From the NCBI GenBank assembly GCA_029962745.1, contig CM057158.1, positions 4,006,438-4,070,437 on the forward strand: DNA of 64,000 nt, in the 5' to 3' direction. Shown one piece after another: positions 48,301-59,723 of this stretch. Numbering within the stretch: the first letter of the stretch is position 1; each line of letters starts with the position of its first letter. A model generated the notes under the pieces. The model was not told where the DNA came from and searched no databases. It was given only the letters and a program-made list of their open reading frames with translations. Source of the stretch: Echinometra lucunter. Taxonomy: Eukaryota > Echinodermata > Echinoidea > Camarodonta > Echinometridae. The position numbers and the translations under genes are program-made.

Positions 48301-51300
48301 TGTTTGATTTTGTTATCTAGATCCTAGAGAAGATTAATTTCCCAGACAGGACATTGCTTCAAAAACTAATATCTCACAAAGAGGGAAAGCCATTATTCAA
48401 AGGGTGAGTCTCTAATCAAAATTAATGTTAGATAAATAGCATGTAGTCCAAGTTTCTCCTCAATGACTGGCTAACAGATAAATGTGCAAAGAGTTGAGAC
48501 ATCGGCAATTTTCAAGGATATTTTTAAAAAGGAAGAAATACTGGCATTTTTGAGCAGCCATCTAATATGAATTTAATTCATAGTTCAACTTATGTTTCTT
48601 CATCTTGCAAATAAGACAACTTCAGAATGAGCAATCTCCTTTGTTTATATTGTAGTGAAAACTTTTGCATCTCACTGATGTGTGCTATTTTGTTTTGACC
48701 TATGAACCAATACAAGAGGAATTTCTATTACAATGTGAGATAACTCCAAATCATTTGAATCTGATTCTTCTATTACAAAATATGTTTAGTGCCTTTGATT
48801 TATAATACATTGATATAAAACACTCATAATGGAAACAGTTTCAAGTCTGTGTTATATCTTTTACTGACAACATGTGTGTTATATCTTTTACTGACAACAT
48901 GAATGAATAAACTGAGTGAATTAACACATTCCACCCAGTTTTTATATTAAATTAACCATGCAGCAATTTTAAATTCAAGTTTCTTTTATCTTATTTCACC
49001 ATGGCTGCCAACCATTCATATTTTGCAGAAATGATTCTTACTTTCAGCCTTTTAAAAACTAATAGTATCAGTCATAGTTTTCTCAGTTGTTTTTTTTTTC
49101 TGGAAAAATATGTGTGGAAAACATATCAAATACATTGTATTTCTTCATTTGCCTTAGTTTATTCCTGTCTCTTGCAGTGGTGGGTTGGCAAGTTTGTTTA
49201 CTGACAAAATCAAAATAATCAATTGAAGCAATGAATTATATCCCAATTTTATGTGCAATGTTTAGGCTTCTGAGGGTTCAGAGCAGAGCCCTTCTTTGTC
49301 TACACAACATGGTTGCAGTTATGGAACTAGATTCCTTGGGAGGTCAAGGAGCCTTGGTCCTGCTTCTAGACAAGCTCCTGGTCCTTGCTATGAATGAACC
49401 AGGTAGGCTTGCAGTACATAAATTATCCTTTGCCTGTTTCTTTTTTCAAACATCTAATCTTTTTGTAGTCTGCCCGTTTGTTCGTTTATTATTTGCACTG
49501 AGAATATTTGCTTCTTTATCTTCTCAGTTCCTGTTGGGGGTGAGCTGATTGAAGCATTAACTAGTGCACTGAGGGCTGTCCTCCAGAAAATGGCTCAGAA
49601 TAATTGTATCCCAGAGGTAAGTCACTTCCACTGCTTTGTAACAAAAATTTCACTTGATTTTATTCATTGCTTTCATTTGAGGATGGTAATGTTTTCATGA
49701 ACATTTATAGTGTTTATCTCACAATTTTCCAATTTTATGATTATTCCTCTCAATTCCGAAATTGTAAGTCGGTTAGATGAATGGACTCCTGGTTTATTTT
49801 ATGTTTCCTGACTTTTTTCTCTCCAAAGTACAATGTTGTATCAAGATTTTTAGATTTTCTTTTTCTGTGTATATTTATTTTAGTTAAATCTCTGTAAAAA
49901 TTGGTCAGTAATGTGACTTTGCTGGTTATTCATTTCTTGATTAGAGAGGCTGATGTATAAACTGCAGATGTGTTGTATGCAGTGCTATGTCACTTCTTTA
50001 TTTCATTTGCATTTTCTTTCTGTATCCACAGTCATTGACAGAGGTACACCTGACAAGGCTGTGTTCATTTGGAGAGGCCAGTGCTTCAAATAGAATCAAA
50101 GTCAACCTTGTAGGTGTCCTGGGTAGTATTGGTAGTGTGTTGGCCAAGAGAGATGGAACAGAAGAATTACTCACAGTAAGCAAGTGAAAGTGATTTCAGT
50201 TGTTAAATTTGTCCTTTGGAATTTTATACCCTCCTTAACAAAGTCTGTTCATTAACATTAGAAATTAATTTTTGTAATTCCTTGCCAATAGTCTATGTAT
50301 TGCATGTAAGTGCAACTAGTGCGAATACTGAAAGCTTGGGGTAGCAGTAGAGGCTTTGGATGCTGTAGGTTTGTTGATGTAGTGAATTTGGAGTAAAATT
50401 TGGAACACATACCTAATGGAACCAGATGGTCCTTGAATAGCATCTATGGGAATGTTGGAGTTTGAGTCAGTGGGTTGAATATTGTCTGTAAAATTCTTAC
50501 TTATTGGCTGTTGGAAACTTAAATCCTGGAAGTAGCCACCAAGGACCTATCACAATGGGTAGCAGCAGATGCTCTGGACGCGATGCTTGATACCTTTGGA
50601 GATGGAGTAATAGCCATCTCTAAAATTCTTCCCTTTCAGGCTGTTGGAAACCAGCTCCTAGAAGTAGCCACTAAGGACCCATCGCTGTGGGTAGCAGCAG
50701 AGGCTCTGGATGCTATCTTTGATACTTTTGGTGATGGAGTGATGGCAGATCGGGTAGCCATCGAGCTGGGTCTGACTGCTCGCCTGAAAGCCCTGGTACC
50801 CCAACTCAAGGCAAAGGTAAGTTGGAAGAAGTTATGAAAAATGTGGGGCATAGAATACCACAGCCAGTGCAAAAAAGTTTGGAAAAAAAGGAAATGAATT
50901 GTATTATTGCTGCTTTCTGATATGAAATATGCAGAATTTCAGGAGAAAGATGATTGCCAAGTTAAGATGCTGTGAATTCAAAATATTGATGTCTATAAAA
51001 CTTCGGGTTGTGAGTCATAGTGGTTGATGAGAAGATAAAAACATTCCTACATATTGGCTCATAGGAGAACACAGTGGAATTCATTTATGGCCTTGAATTC
51101 ATACTGTATTCAGAGGAAAAGAAAAACAAACTGTCTTGATATTAGATGTAGAAAGAAAAAACAGAAAGGGATTGGGAAGCAAATTGTAAAATAAGGAGAG
51201 AAAATACCAAGGGGGAGAGGAATATAGTGAACAAGACAAAATAATAGATTGACAGAATACAGAGGTTATGAAAGGAGGAGAGAGAAAATGTGGAAAGTGC

Positions 51301-51498
51301 AACCACCAACTCTAAGCCACATCGTTGCACTTCATAATCCCTTTGGTGTCACTCTTTTATTTGTTTCAGTTACGGCAGTGTCGAGGAACCCTTGGTGAAC
51401 ATTTGCCCATCATCATGAATGCAAGAACAAACCTTGGAAGGTTTATCAAGTACAAGGAAAATCAGGAGTTGCTACTTGGCACATATCCTCCAACATGA
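35420..51498 (+). CDS. HEATR3: HEAT repeat-containing protein 3, Syo1-type ribosomal protein import chaperone (17 exons, complete)
   Basis: Coding exons: 35420-35572, 37367-37539, 37961-38048, 38553-38665, 39238-39347, 43961-44104, 44603-44751, 45362-45412, 45848-45947, 46493-46596, 47829-47891, 48321-48403, 49266-49402, 49528-49616, 50032-50175, 50640-50816, 51370-51498. All borders are AG/GT and all phases join, giving 668 residues (human about 680). The N-terminus [13 protein letters not shown] is the conserved basic start of the family. Armadillo/HEAT repeats follow ([43 protein letters not shown]). Then come [12 protein letters not shown] and an acidic, serine-rich loop at about residues 361-380 ([13 protein letters not shown]). 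C-terminal landmarks are [29 protein letters not shown] and [18 protein letters not shown]. In this family the protein binds uL18 (RPL5), with uL5 (RPL11) and 5S RNP, and escorts it into the nucleus for 60S assembly. Intron 5 (39348-43960) is large and repeat-filled. An out-of-frame ATG lies 14 nt before the start. Confidence 0.97.
36447..36633. mobile_element. Hairpin MITE in HEATR3 intron 1
   Basis: Inverted arms: ATTGAATATGCATGAAGACA with GAGCCGCACATGCA on the left, mirrored by TGCATGTCGCGTGCGGCTC and TGTCTTCATGGATATTCAAT on the right, and a GCTAGC motif near the centre of each arm. No coding potential. Confidence 0.75.
37693..37720 (+). repeat. Poly-T run
   Basis: About 28 consecutive T in HEATR3 intron 2, a possible reverse poly-A tail of a retroposed fragment. 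Nothing recognisable is attached. Confidence 0.6.
38791..38945 (+). mobile_element. Truncated copy of the GCCTCC-ended element
   Basis: TTTATGCCTCCACCCACCG, AGGTAGGTGCCGGAGGCATTAT and a following GTTCTC match the left end of the element at 46719 (the second word given across its inverted part). The internal repeats and right end are missing. Confidence 0.6.
39697..39905. mobile_element. MITE with GGTGTTTCACAA termini
   Basis: The left end GGGGTGTTTCACAATGAGTT with GAGTTTGACTTAGAGTC mirrors the right end GACTTTAGTCAAACTTAATC with TTTGTGAAACACCCC. This is an imperfect terminal inverted repeat of roughly 35 bp. No open frame. It lies in HEATR3 intron 5. Confidence 0.75.
40022..41099. mobile_element. 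Non-autonomous hAT-like DNA transposon with 8-bp TSD
   Basis: It is flanked by a perfect 8-bp direct repeat GTTTGAAT at 40014-40021 and 41100-41107. The termini are inverted: CAGCGTAGGAATTA on the left and CAGCGTCGGAAATA on the right (minus strand), 12 of 14 matching. Eight-base target duplications and CAG-type ends are typical of the hAT superfamily. The 1078-bp interior has no transposase frame. It contains a hairpin (GGGGCGACT / AGTCGCCCC) near 41002-41035. It lies in HEATR3 intron 5. Confidence 0.85.
41428..41502. repeat. ~80-bp dispersed repeat, copy 5
   Basis: Matches copy 1 at TGTCTATTGGAACCCTG, CCCCTGTATTAAGCC and AATTCAGTAGTCAATGGGTT. It lies in HEATR3 intron 5. Confidence 0.7.
41946..42480 (+). 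repeat. Very long (ATT)n trinucleotide array
   Basis: More than 400 bp of near-continuous ATT triplets has scattered single-base interruptions (ACT, ATC, AGT, GCT), then a more degenerate tail. It accounts for the long open frames of pure Ile/Leu in several frames. It lies in HEATR3 intron 5. Confidence 0.97.
46719..47472. mobile_element. Non-autonomous element with GCCTCC inverted ends and four internal 153-bp repeats
   Basis: The left end TATGCCTCCGCC (46719-46730) is the exact inverse of GGCGGAGGCATA at 47438-47449. Between them are four tandem copies of about 153 bp, starting near 46797, 46950, 47104 and 47256. Each carries AACTTGGC, GTATGCATAT, GGGACAATGATCTGATTAGA and CAAGGTCAAAGGTCA-type words. 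Just past the right end is a perfect palindrome TTCGACCACG/CGTGGTCGAA at 47453-47472. It lies in HEATR3 intron 10 and has no transposase. Confidence 0.85.
50330..50625 (+). pseudogene. Decayed duplicates of HEATR3 exon 50640-50816
   Basis: The copy at 50511-50625 carries GGCTGTTGGAAAC, TGGAAGTAGCCAC.AAGGACC, TGGGTAGCAGCAGA.GCTCTGGA and GATGGAGTAAT in the order of the real exon. It has an extra base near its start that shifts the frame, and no AG acceptor before GCTGTT. An older trace (GGGGTAGCAGTAGAGGCTTT, GGATGCTGT) lies at 50338-50370. Confidence 0.85.
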
Positions 51499-51787
51499 GT
51501 TGCTTGCTCCTTTTCTCTCTCTACTTGTTCTTGTGTTTACATATCTATTGTCCTTTCTCGTTTTCTCATTTCTTTCTTGTGTTCCAATGCTATCCCATAT
51601 TCTCTTCCATTTCTTTCTGTCTTCATCAGTCACCCTTTCCCCCACGTACTTCCATTGCCTTCTTGCTCCCTTTTTCTCTTCTTCCATTTTCTTTGTATTG
51701 AAATCTCCCTTTAGTTTTCTTTATATTTCTTCCTCTTCCCCTTTGTCTCCTTTATATCTCAATGCCACCTCTTTCCTTCATATTATC

Positions 51788-51862
51788 TTAACCCATTGAC
51801 TTCCAAATTATCTAACTCCCATAGGTTTAATACAGGGGCCATCATGTTCCTTGGGCAATAAG
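51788..51862. repeat. ~80-bp dispersed repeat, copy 6
   Basis: TTAACCCATTGACTTCCAAA at one end, CCATAGGTTTAATACAGGGG and CCATCATGTTCC inside. It lies in the probable HEATR3 3' UTR. Confidence 0.7.
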
Positions 51863-53171
51863 TGAAGTCTTTGTGTCATCCTTATTTCTTCCCCTCTGTC
51901 TTTCTCTTTTTTGTAGTCGTCTAGTTATTGCTCACCTGACTTTTATCTCTCTTTTGTCATACTTTCCTTATGCCCTCTTTCCTCTTCATCAAGTCAAAAT
52001 TTTCATTCTTTATTTTTCCTCCTCCTCCTCTCCTCCCCCCACCCCCCCCCCCCCCCCCCTTGTCTTCAATCCTGTGTCAATAGCCAGTCTTTTCTTTGAT
52101 TTCTAGGCCGCACCTCATTCATTTTACTGTTTGGAAGATTTTTTTTTGTAAATAATCAATATTTATTGTAAATATGAATATAGGTGTATTTTTTAACTTT
52201 TCTCATTGCCAAACAGTAGCTTCTGATCCAGTTCAGGTAATCTTAAGGTTGGAGGTTGTTGATTTTTGTAAAGACATCAATGCAAATAATGATCATTGTT
52301 GACCATTCTTATTCAGTAAGCTGCAAACATTTATTGATGCCATCAATTTTTATATTTTTAATGAAATCATGTTTTGTGTTTACAATACATATCATGGATA
52401 CCAAATCTGATTTGGTAGGGTGAATGTTGTTTTGATGTTCTTTTCCATTACTGGGGCTCAATGCTAATGGATTGTTTCTTCAATGAAAGCAAGATTTGCA
52501 GTTCCTGTAGATACTGAATAATAATGAATCGTTGAAATTATGACTCATGGATGTAGAAAATAATCTAAGGACTTCCTAGTGTAAAAAATAATCTAAGGAC
52601 TTCCTAGTGAAGGAATGTGGGCATTATGTATCATTGTGTAAGTATGGTTGTTTTTTTGGCCATATACATGTATAATTAATTTACTGGTGACAAGTCTGGC
52701 TTGAAAATACTATGGAAACCCTATTTATGTTACATTTGTGATTTGGAAAAAAAAAAAAATCACTATGCAAAAATCGATAAAAGTAGTAATGGAAAAAAAA
52801 AATCATGACTTTAAATCAGAATATTTGTTTTCTTTCTTCAAATCTATATGGCCTAATTTGATATCTTTTTGAGTGAGCTGTAGTGACAGTGATACCTGTG
52901 AATTTCAGATATGTTGAAGTAACTGCAGGGCAGTGATGGAAAAGTATGAAAGAGTGATCTGTCAGTGCTGTCCCAGAAAAAGAAAACATTTCTGTAGTAT
53001 GTAAATATTCACTCACTAGACACTGGCTTATCTTTCGGTCTTTGAAAAAGAGTCTATTTTGATCATACATGGGTGTGATGAACAAATCATGAGCAAGTAA
53101 ATTTCTAGATGAATTTCTTTGAAGGTATTGAATGACGTCATATCTCTTAATGACCATTTTAGACACATCAG

Positions 53172-53349
53172 GGGCCCGTTGCATAAAACTTACTATAATA
53201 GCTATTATAGTAACTCTTCATGGAATATTGGATTTTGATTGGCTGTTGAGCAACATGCCATGCTCAACAGCCAATCAAAATCCAGTATTCCATGAAGAGT
53301 TACTATAGTAGCAAAGTTACTATTATAGTAAGTTTTATGCAACGGGCCC
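53172..53349. mobile_element. Near-perfect hairpin MITE (GGGCCCGTTGCAT ends)
   Basis: The left half, GGGCCCGTTGCATAAAACTT..ATTATAGTAACTCTTCATGG, is mirrored almost base for base by the right half, ..CCATGAAGAGTTACTATAG..AAGTTTTATGCAACGGGCCC (each quoted in pieces). The centre is at ATTGGCTGTTGAGCA/TGCTCAACAGCCAAT. If transcribed as part of the HEATR3 3' UTR it would form a duplex of roughly 75-80 bp. Confidence 0.9.
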
Positions 53350-54387
53350 AAAATGTGTAATGAATTTAGAACATTATATTTCTATGTATGTGTATGACAA
53401 GTTTGTTTCATCTTTATCGCACATAAAAAATGTCATTTTATGGCAACTCTTCCTTTCCCTTGGAACTTGATTGAACTGCCAGGAACACTGCAAAATTTGT
53501 CAGTGAAAAAGTTGAAACAGAGCATCTTCACTTAACAGGAATTGTGTGCTTGTAGTGGATGTTTTATGGTCAAATTGTATTTTAATTGACCTATTGTACA
53601 TGTGTGTTTTTTTGTATCCATCCCCAGTAATTTCCAGCATCAGTGCCTCAGAAATGCATTAACCGGTGATTTTAAACAATAATACATCATCTCATGCTGA
53701 GAAGTTCCTTGTTCTGCTAAGCAATATAAAATTTTGTCCCTCAGAAACAAATCTAAATGTGTTTTGCCAAGTAATTTCAAGGAGCAAATGTATCTTTATT
53801 ATTGCCTTCCAAAGTTATTATTAAGGTAATATGGCGTTGATGCAGTAGATTGAAATTGTCTGTACACACTATGTAGTTATGTTCCAAAGTGGACAAACAG
53901 CATCCACAGTATGAGACAAATGTTATTGGTGGGCTCTTGGCATATAAACACAAAAGAAATGTTTTGATGAAAAAGCATCAGAAAGTTTAAAGGAGCTACC
54001 ATTTTGTGGTTTTTATTTCCTCAATTGTAGAATCCATTGGTTTAGTTTCTTTAAAGATTTCACATCTCGCAGTTTGAATTTGAGATCTGGGGTCTGGAGA
54101 CCTTAAAGAAATATATTGATTTTATTATGCATCATTAAGTTTCTAGCTCAATTTTGAGACATTTCTCATCCAAAACTGATTCTATGAAATATTGATTGTA
54201 ATACATTGTGAGAAAATGAGAAAATATGCCCCTACAGACACCCAAACATTGGAACATGTCTGTGGTGAAATATGTCATCATTGTTCAATGTAATTTTTTT
54301 TTGTTTTAACATCAATTTCAAACTTGATTTAAAAGAAAGAGAACATCCATTGAAATGCATGTAAATGTACCGGTACATGAAATTGTA

Positions 54388-54393
54388 AATAAA
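54388..54393 (+). terminator. Candidate HEATR3 polyadenylation signal
   Basis: AATAAA lies 2.9 kb after the stop codon, in AT-rich DNA. Another, AATAAA-like, lies at about 54545. Nearer variant signals are possible. Confidence 0.35.
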
Positions 54394-55603
54394 AATACAT
54401 AAAACATTCATAAGGGTATTTTTTTTCTTCCTTTATTGAAAGTACCAGTTTCTAATTTCTTTAGTAAAATGTACAGACTAATGCTCTTCCATATCTTAAA
54501 AGATAATCTACTTTTACCTTTTTAAAATGTGTTTGCATTCTAGAAATAAACAATTGCATAATTTCTCTAGTTCAATACTACTGATTTCAGCAAAATCAGC
54601 AAAATCAGCAAAATCAGCATTGAAAATTGAGTCAAATCCAGAATTCCCATGACAGCTAACAGGTAAATGGACATACTATTAGTTACACCCTGCTTGTTCA
54701 TGGAAATCACGGAATACAGGAAATATCTACGTTCCGGTTCCATATTCCATGAGGCCGAAATATCTACGTTCTGGTTCCATATTTCATGAGGCCGGAGGCG
54801 TAACTTTCGGGAGATAGCACATGAATTTCCCTCACTAGACCCATATTGTCTTCGACTCTGGACAATATGAGACTAGTTTGGGAACTATATGTGGTATCTC
54901 CCTCAAGGCCAGTCAATATTATATAAATACACATACAATACAATACACATTGTGTGTGTATGTGTACACAAAACACTGTGTGTTTGGGTGTAAATGTTGT
55001 ACACACTACACATACATTGTATGTGTATGGAAGCTATGTAGGCTATGTGTACAGATACATAGCTTCCACGGAATACAGCCTCATATTCAATGGTTGAAAT
55101 CGCCTCTGCCCATGTGCACAACAATGGAAAAACATTAGAACAACAACGACAACAAAACATCAAACAGGGGACATGGGCTCATATTACCGGTTTGATCTTT
55201 TTGACCAAGTAAATGAGGTAAATACGGGATTGTCTCTCAGACAAATTGACCAATCACATTACAGAATTCATGAAAACTAGGGCCCACTGAGGGATAAATG
55301 TATATATTTCTGTTGTAATCAAGCAAATGAAATTATACCCTATTTTGAGATCCATTAAATGAAAATAAATCTGTTTCAACTTCTACAACTTAAAAGCATT
55401 TAGTGAACTGTTTTCACATTACATGCAGGAAGACATATGAATTGCACCTTTCTTGTTAAATGGTAAGTTTAACAAGTAAAAAAATATGAAAAAATAACAT
55501 TGGAAACACTATTTCACTGGATAAGGGTGGTCGCCTTGACGCAATCATCAGGTATACAAATAATTTTTCATATAATCAGTAACATACGGGACAAAATACC
55601 TGG

Positions 55604-55750
55604 AGCCCGTTTCATAAAACTTGTTATGAGTAACAACTGCCACATTGCTGTGACAACTTTGCTCTCAGCCAATCAGTTGCAAGGTTTCCAGTAGCTTATA
55701 ACGGTTATTGCAACTTGTTATTGATAACAAGTTTTATGAAACAGGGGCCC
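55604..55750. mobile_element. Hairpin MITE, GCCCGTTTCATAAAACTTGTTAT type
   Basis: The left end GCCCGTTTCATAAAACTTG is inverted at the right as CAAGTTTTATGAAACAGGGGC. The termini resemble those of the element at 53172, but the interior differs. No frame. Confidence 0.8.
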
Positions 55751-56491
55751 TGGACTTCCCCAGCAGTGAAGTAAATAGAATATGGAGAAGCTTCCACATT
55801 AACAACCCGACACTTAAGAATAGTATTCTATGGCAGTATTACCCAGGTGCATCCATTAAAGGTGCATCACTCTTACAAAGAGCCTATTTTTGTTTGGTGA
55901 CATTATTCTTTGCTCCAACAACTCTTATAATAAAAAATAACAAAAATTGACTGTACAGAGAGAACAGGGGCATCCATGGGAGGGGGTGGGGGGGGGGGTG
56001 ACACCTCCCTTACTAGAAGACATACAAAGTTCATATGAAACTTGGCTATCTTGTTAGTAGTACTGATAATGCGACATGAATAATATTCACAGAAATAACC
56101 TTTTTCTATACTATGCTAAGCCAAATTTATACTTCAGGGACGATGGTATGCCTACAAAATAATAGCAATTAAAAACAGAGAATAAGAGATGCATTACATG
56201 CACTATTTCAAAATATACATACTGCATCATGCATATGTACATATTTTGAAAGAGGCAGTAGTAATTTTATACAAATCAGTGATCAGTCCATATTTTATAC
56301 TTCAAGCTTTAGTTTTTACCTCTGTAATTAACTTGACTATGTTTAGCAATATGAGGCTAAAGTACTCTCTGAGTAGAATCCTGTAATCTTAGCTTCTTTT
56401 TTTTTTTGCACTGTCATTGTTTACAATGACTTCAACACAATTTTCAGATCAATACCATGGACTTCGACTACAAGATGACAGAACTATTTCA

Positions 56492-59400
56492 TCAATAGGA
56501 AGCCTTTAGTTCTGCTGCTGCTGGTTGGTCTATAAACCAATGTACTGTTCCATTTGATAGTATGACTCTTGAAGCAGGCAAAGGAGGATCTTCATTACCT
56601 TCTAGTACTCTCTGTAATTCATAAGAGAAGAATAAATATGTACATGTATTAGAAAGAAGTGCAGCTCAAAGGGGATAGTGCAAATTTACAATGCTGAATC
56701 ATTACATTTTCTCCTTGGTATCAAAATCATTTCCACTTGTACCCAGGCATGTTGGTGATTATCAAAGCACAATAAGCACATGAAATTATCCATGGAGATA
56801 TGCAAAACATAGATACTCCCTAGAAAGCTAAGCACAAATATATAAGGTATGGATGATAACAATCATGGATACAATTCTGGAATTAAGTTGCTCACACACA
56901 GGATTTTTAAATCCATTGCTGAAAATTACCAGGGTGCCCATGCCCCTTTTTTTATGCACTCCAATCATTTAATTAATCAATCAAAGGAGTATTGGTGATG
57001 GGCAGCAAAAACTTATTAAGAAAAAAACAAAACAAAAAAAGACCACCTAAATAAAATTGTGAATTTCAATTCAATACTTAAAAGTGCAATTGAACTGCAT
57101 CCTTATCATCCTACATCATTATCATCACCGTCATCATTGCTGTCATCATCTATCATTCATCATACAGGAAAACTACTTATCTTCTACTAGTATGGAATAT
57201 CTCTTTTACTACACACCAAATTTCTGGAGGTATACCTCAGAAAAGGTGGGATTTTCTACACTGCTTTACAAAAAGTGCATGCAGCATATTCCTACCTGAA
57301 GCATATTAGCCTTTCCAGCCCCTGCAGATGCATACATGGCACTCCTGGCTGCATTGATAACTGGATAGGTCAGGGTGACACGGCAAGGTGGGGGCTTGGG
57401 GGAATCTGAGATGGGTGCTACAACCAAGGATTTCTCCTGATAAAGAGAGTGAAATAAAATAAAGTCAATAGGAAATACTAAAATTGTGATAAAAGATTAC
57501 CAACACAAACTTGCACATGATGGGGCTGGTAATAATGATATACTGTTTTAAATAGCACAAAATCTCAAAGCAGTTCTGAAATGGATTCAAAATTAATGCT
57601 TTTCTGGATTTAGCATCAGCAGCTGCATTCAGTGTACAGTGAATATCAAATAATAACCCTAACAAGGGTCCATTTATGCTAGGAAGAGAGAATAGTTCTG
57701 TAGATAAGATTCATTGTCTTAAAACATATAAATTGAAAATTGATTCACTGGCTTACAAGACTTAAATGATTATAATGATATCCTGAAATGAGTATGTGAC
57801 AGATTCTGTCATCAGTCATTCGGAGAAAAATATGTCCTACTTGAACAGCCCAGTATACAAAATCCTTTAAGAGTATTTCCAGCTCCCATTACTTTTTGAT
57901 ACAAACCTCGAGAAGCTTGTGTCCTGGAAAGAGTGAACATGTGTGACCATCAGGACCCATGCCCAACACAAGAAGATCAAAGACAGGCCACTGGGACCCT
58001 TCTACTGCAGGAACTTTTTTGACTACCTCTGCATATTCTTTGGCAGCTTCCTCCACAGGCAATTCAGGCTTGATGCCATAGAGCTGACTCTCTGGCAGAC
58101 TGGTCTTCCCAACTAATTTCTCCTGTGTATTGGAATGGATAGGAAGAGATCATTTCTTCACAGTTAATACAGTAAAAATGTGTATTTTTTTTTAAAAAGC
58201 TACTAAAAAAAAACAGATGACTTGGCCTCTATTAGCAGATAGTTTTTCTGTACTTGTAATTATACTGAAAAGTTTCAATGAGAAAAGCCATTCAAAGGAA
58301 ACAAATGTTCAGGTCTTTGCACACAGATATTTCATGTATCATGTCTCTAAAGCAGGAATCAGGAGTGTAAGGGAAAAAGATTGGATAATGGGGGGGGGGG
58401 GTGAAGAAGGAAGGAACAAGGGATTCCAGGGATAATGCCCCTTGTGGATTATAATGGATGCAGAACGGGAGGGTGTTTCACAAAGCTGTAAGATTTAAAT
58501 ACACAACAAATGACTTAACTATAAAGAGCCAAATTGGATTTCCAAAGCTTTTCCTCTTGTTTCAAAAAAGTGCACCCGCGTAGCCAGGGGGGCGGTGCGG
58601 ACGCTCGCCCCCAAAATGCCAACAAAAAAAAAGAGAGAGAAAAAAAGCATGAGCAAGAGAAGAAAAAGGTAAGAGAACGTATGAAGAGCGGGAAAAGACA
58701 AGGAAAAATTCAAAGAAACGTCAGAGCTTCTCCCTCAACCCTCCTCCCTAGGGAGCGCACACTCAGTAAGTGATTCGCACGCTTCGCATGCTCATTAATG
58801 CAAAGTGTGACAGTATTTGCCATAATTTCATCCAAATTGTTGGCAAAAACTAAATGTTAAGTTAAAAATTATTTTTTAATAATAATTATGTTTATCTACA
58901 GTGTTCCTACACAAATATCTTTTTAGCTTAATTGATTAAAAAAGATCTCATATGGCTTTTCATATTCAAGTCATTTGTAGATCTAGAGTCATGCGTAACT
59001 TTGCACAGTTCTGTGAAACACCCCCCCATTCCCCACCCCCCCCCCACCAGTCTATTCGACTGCTAACAAGTGATAATATGACAAGAAGTAACTAAAAGAA
59101 AATTACCAATTCTATTAAAGAGACTAGTCTAGTGAAGTAACTGTTAGAGTAGAGACAGAAAATTCAGTCTAACTTGTTAACGTTAAGTGGAAATGTGCCG
59201 GTACACCCACCCTCGGCCTTACCTCATCCTGCTAATTAACTCTAATGTTAGACCTGCATAGTGCATAGTCTATCCGATGCCATCCCCCAACCCCACCCCT
59301 CCCCAACCCACTAGCCTTGCCCTGACCTTGGCCTCGCCTAAGCCTGGCTTGGAAGTTGGTGCCTTGGCCTTAGCCTTAAAGCCTATAGTATATTAGGCTC

Positions 59401-59723
59401 TGCCCGTGTCTAAATCAAATGTGAGGCTTCTGGTTCAACTAAATTTGATCTTATTAAATTACCTTATAGATTTTATAAGTGCTGTCTGCATGGTCGAAAG
59501 CGACAAGACGTTCATCGCAGAAATAAATATGCCATTTATCCCACTGCAAGTCACTTATTTTAGGCAATCCGTCACCAAGGAACTTGGCCACACTGCCTCC
59601 CGAGACTCCCAGGTAGAAAGCACCTCGAGCTGCGATGGCATTTCGGCTGATCTCGGCTACGAAAGAACAGACCGCTGCAGGAATTTCTTCTGTGGACAAA
59701 ATGTGCACTTTTCTGGATTCCAT
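56492..59723 (-). CDS. PGLS: 6-phosphogluconolactonase, oxidative pentose phosphate pathway (4 exons, complete)
   Basis: Coding exons (transcript order): 59463-59723, 57907-58122, 57296-57436, 56492-56611; all introns are phase 0 with AG/GT borders, giving 245 residues (human 258). The ATG at 59723 has a good context (AAAATGG) and an in-frame TAG three codons upstream. The enzyme hydrolyses 6-phosphoglucono-1,5-lactone to 6-phosphogluconate in the cytosol, the step between G6PD and PGD. Family landmarks present: [11 protein letters not shown] (residues 39-49), [16 protein letters not shown] (68-83), [10 protein letters not shown] (109-118), and [15 protein letters not shown] (141-155), which contains the conserved catalytic-region His. 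Also present are [18 protein letters not shown] and the C-terminal [13 protein letters not shown]. The difference from human length lies mainly at the N-terminus. It converges with HEATR3. Confidence 0.97.
58469..59027. mobile_element. MITE with GGGTGTTTCACA ends, carrying a nested insertion, in PGLS intron 1
   Basis: The left end GGGTGTTTCACAAAGCTGT plus ACAAATGACTTAACTAT is mirrored at the right by ATTCAAGTCATTTGT and CTGTGAAACACCCCCC, so the inverted ends extend over about 80 bp. The middle (about 58555-58880) begins near GTAGCCAGGGGGGCGGTGC, is A- and purine-rich, and looks like a separate insertion. The termini relate to the element at 39697. Confidence 0.65.

Larger units (their letters stand above)
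51499..56491. other. Tail-to-tail region between HEATR3 and PGLS
   Basis: No coding exon was seen. It contains the HEATR3 3' UTR (a canonical AATAAA is at 54388-54393, giving up to 2.9 kb), pyrimidine-rich tracts at about 51500-52080, a C-run at 52034-52051, two hairpin MITEs, and TG/CA-rich sequence at 54935-55060. The PGLS 3' UTR must lie just below 56492; no clear minus-strand AATAAA was found close by. Confidence 0.6.

Noticed and set aside
50506..50816. Mutually exclusive duplicated exons in HEATR3
   Set aside because: The upstream copy lacks an AG acceptor and has a frameshifting extra base, so it cannot act as an alternative exon.
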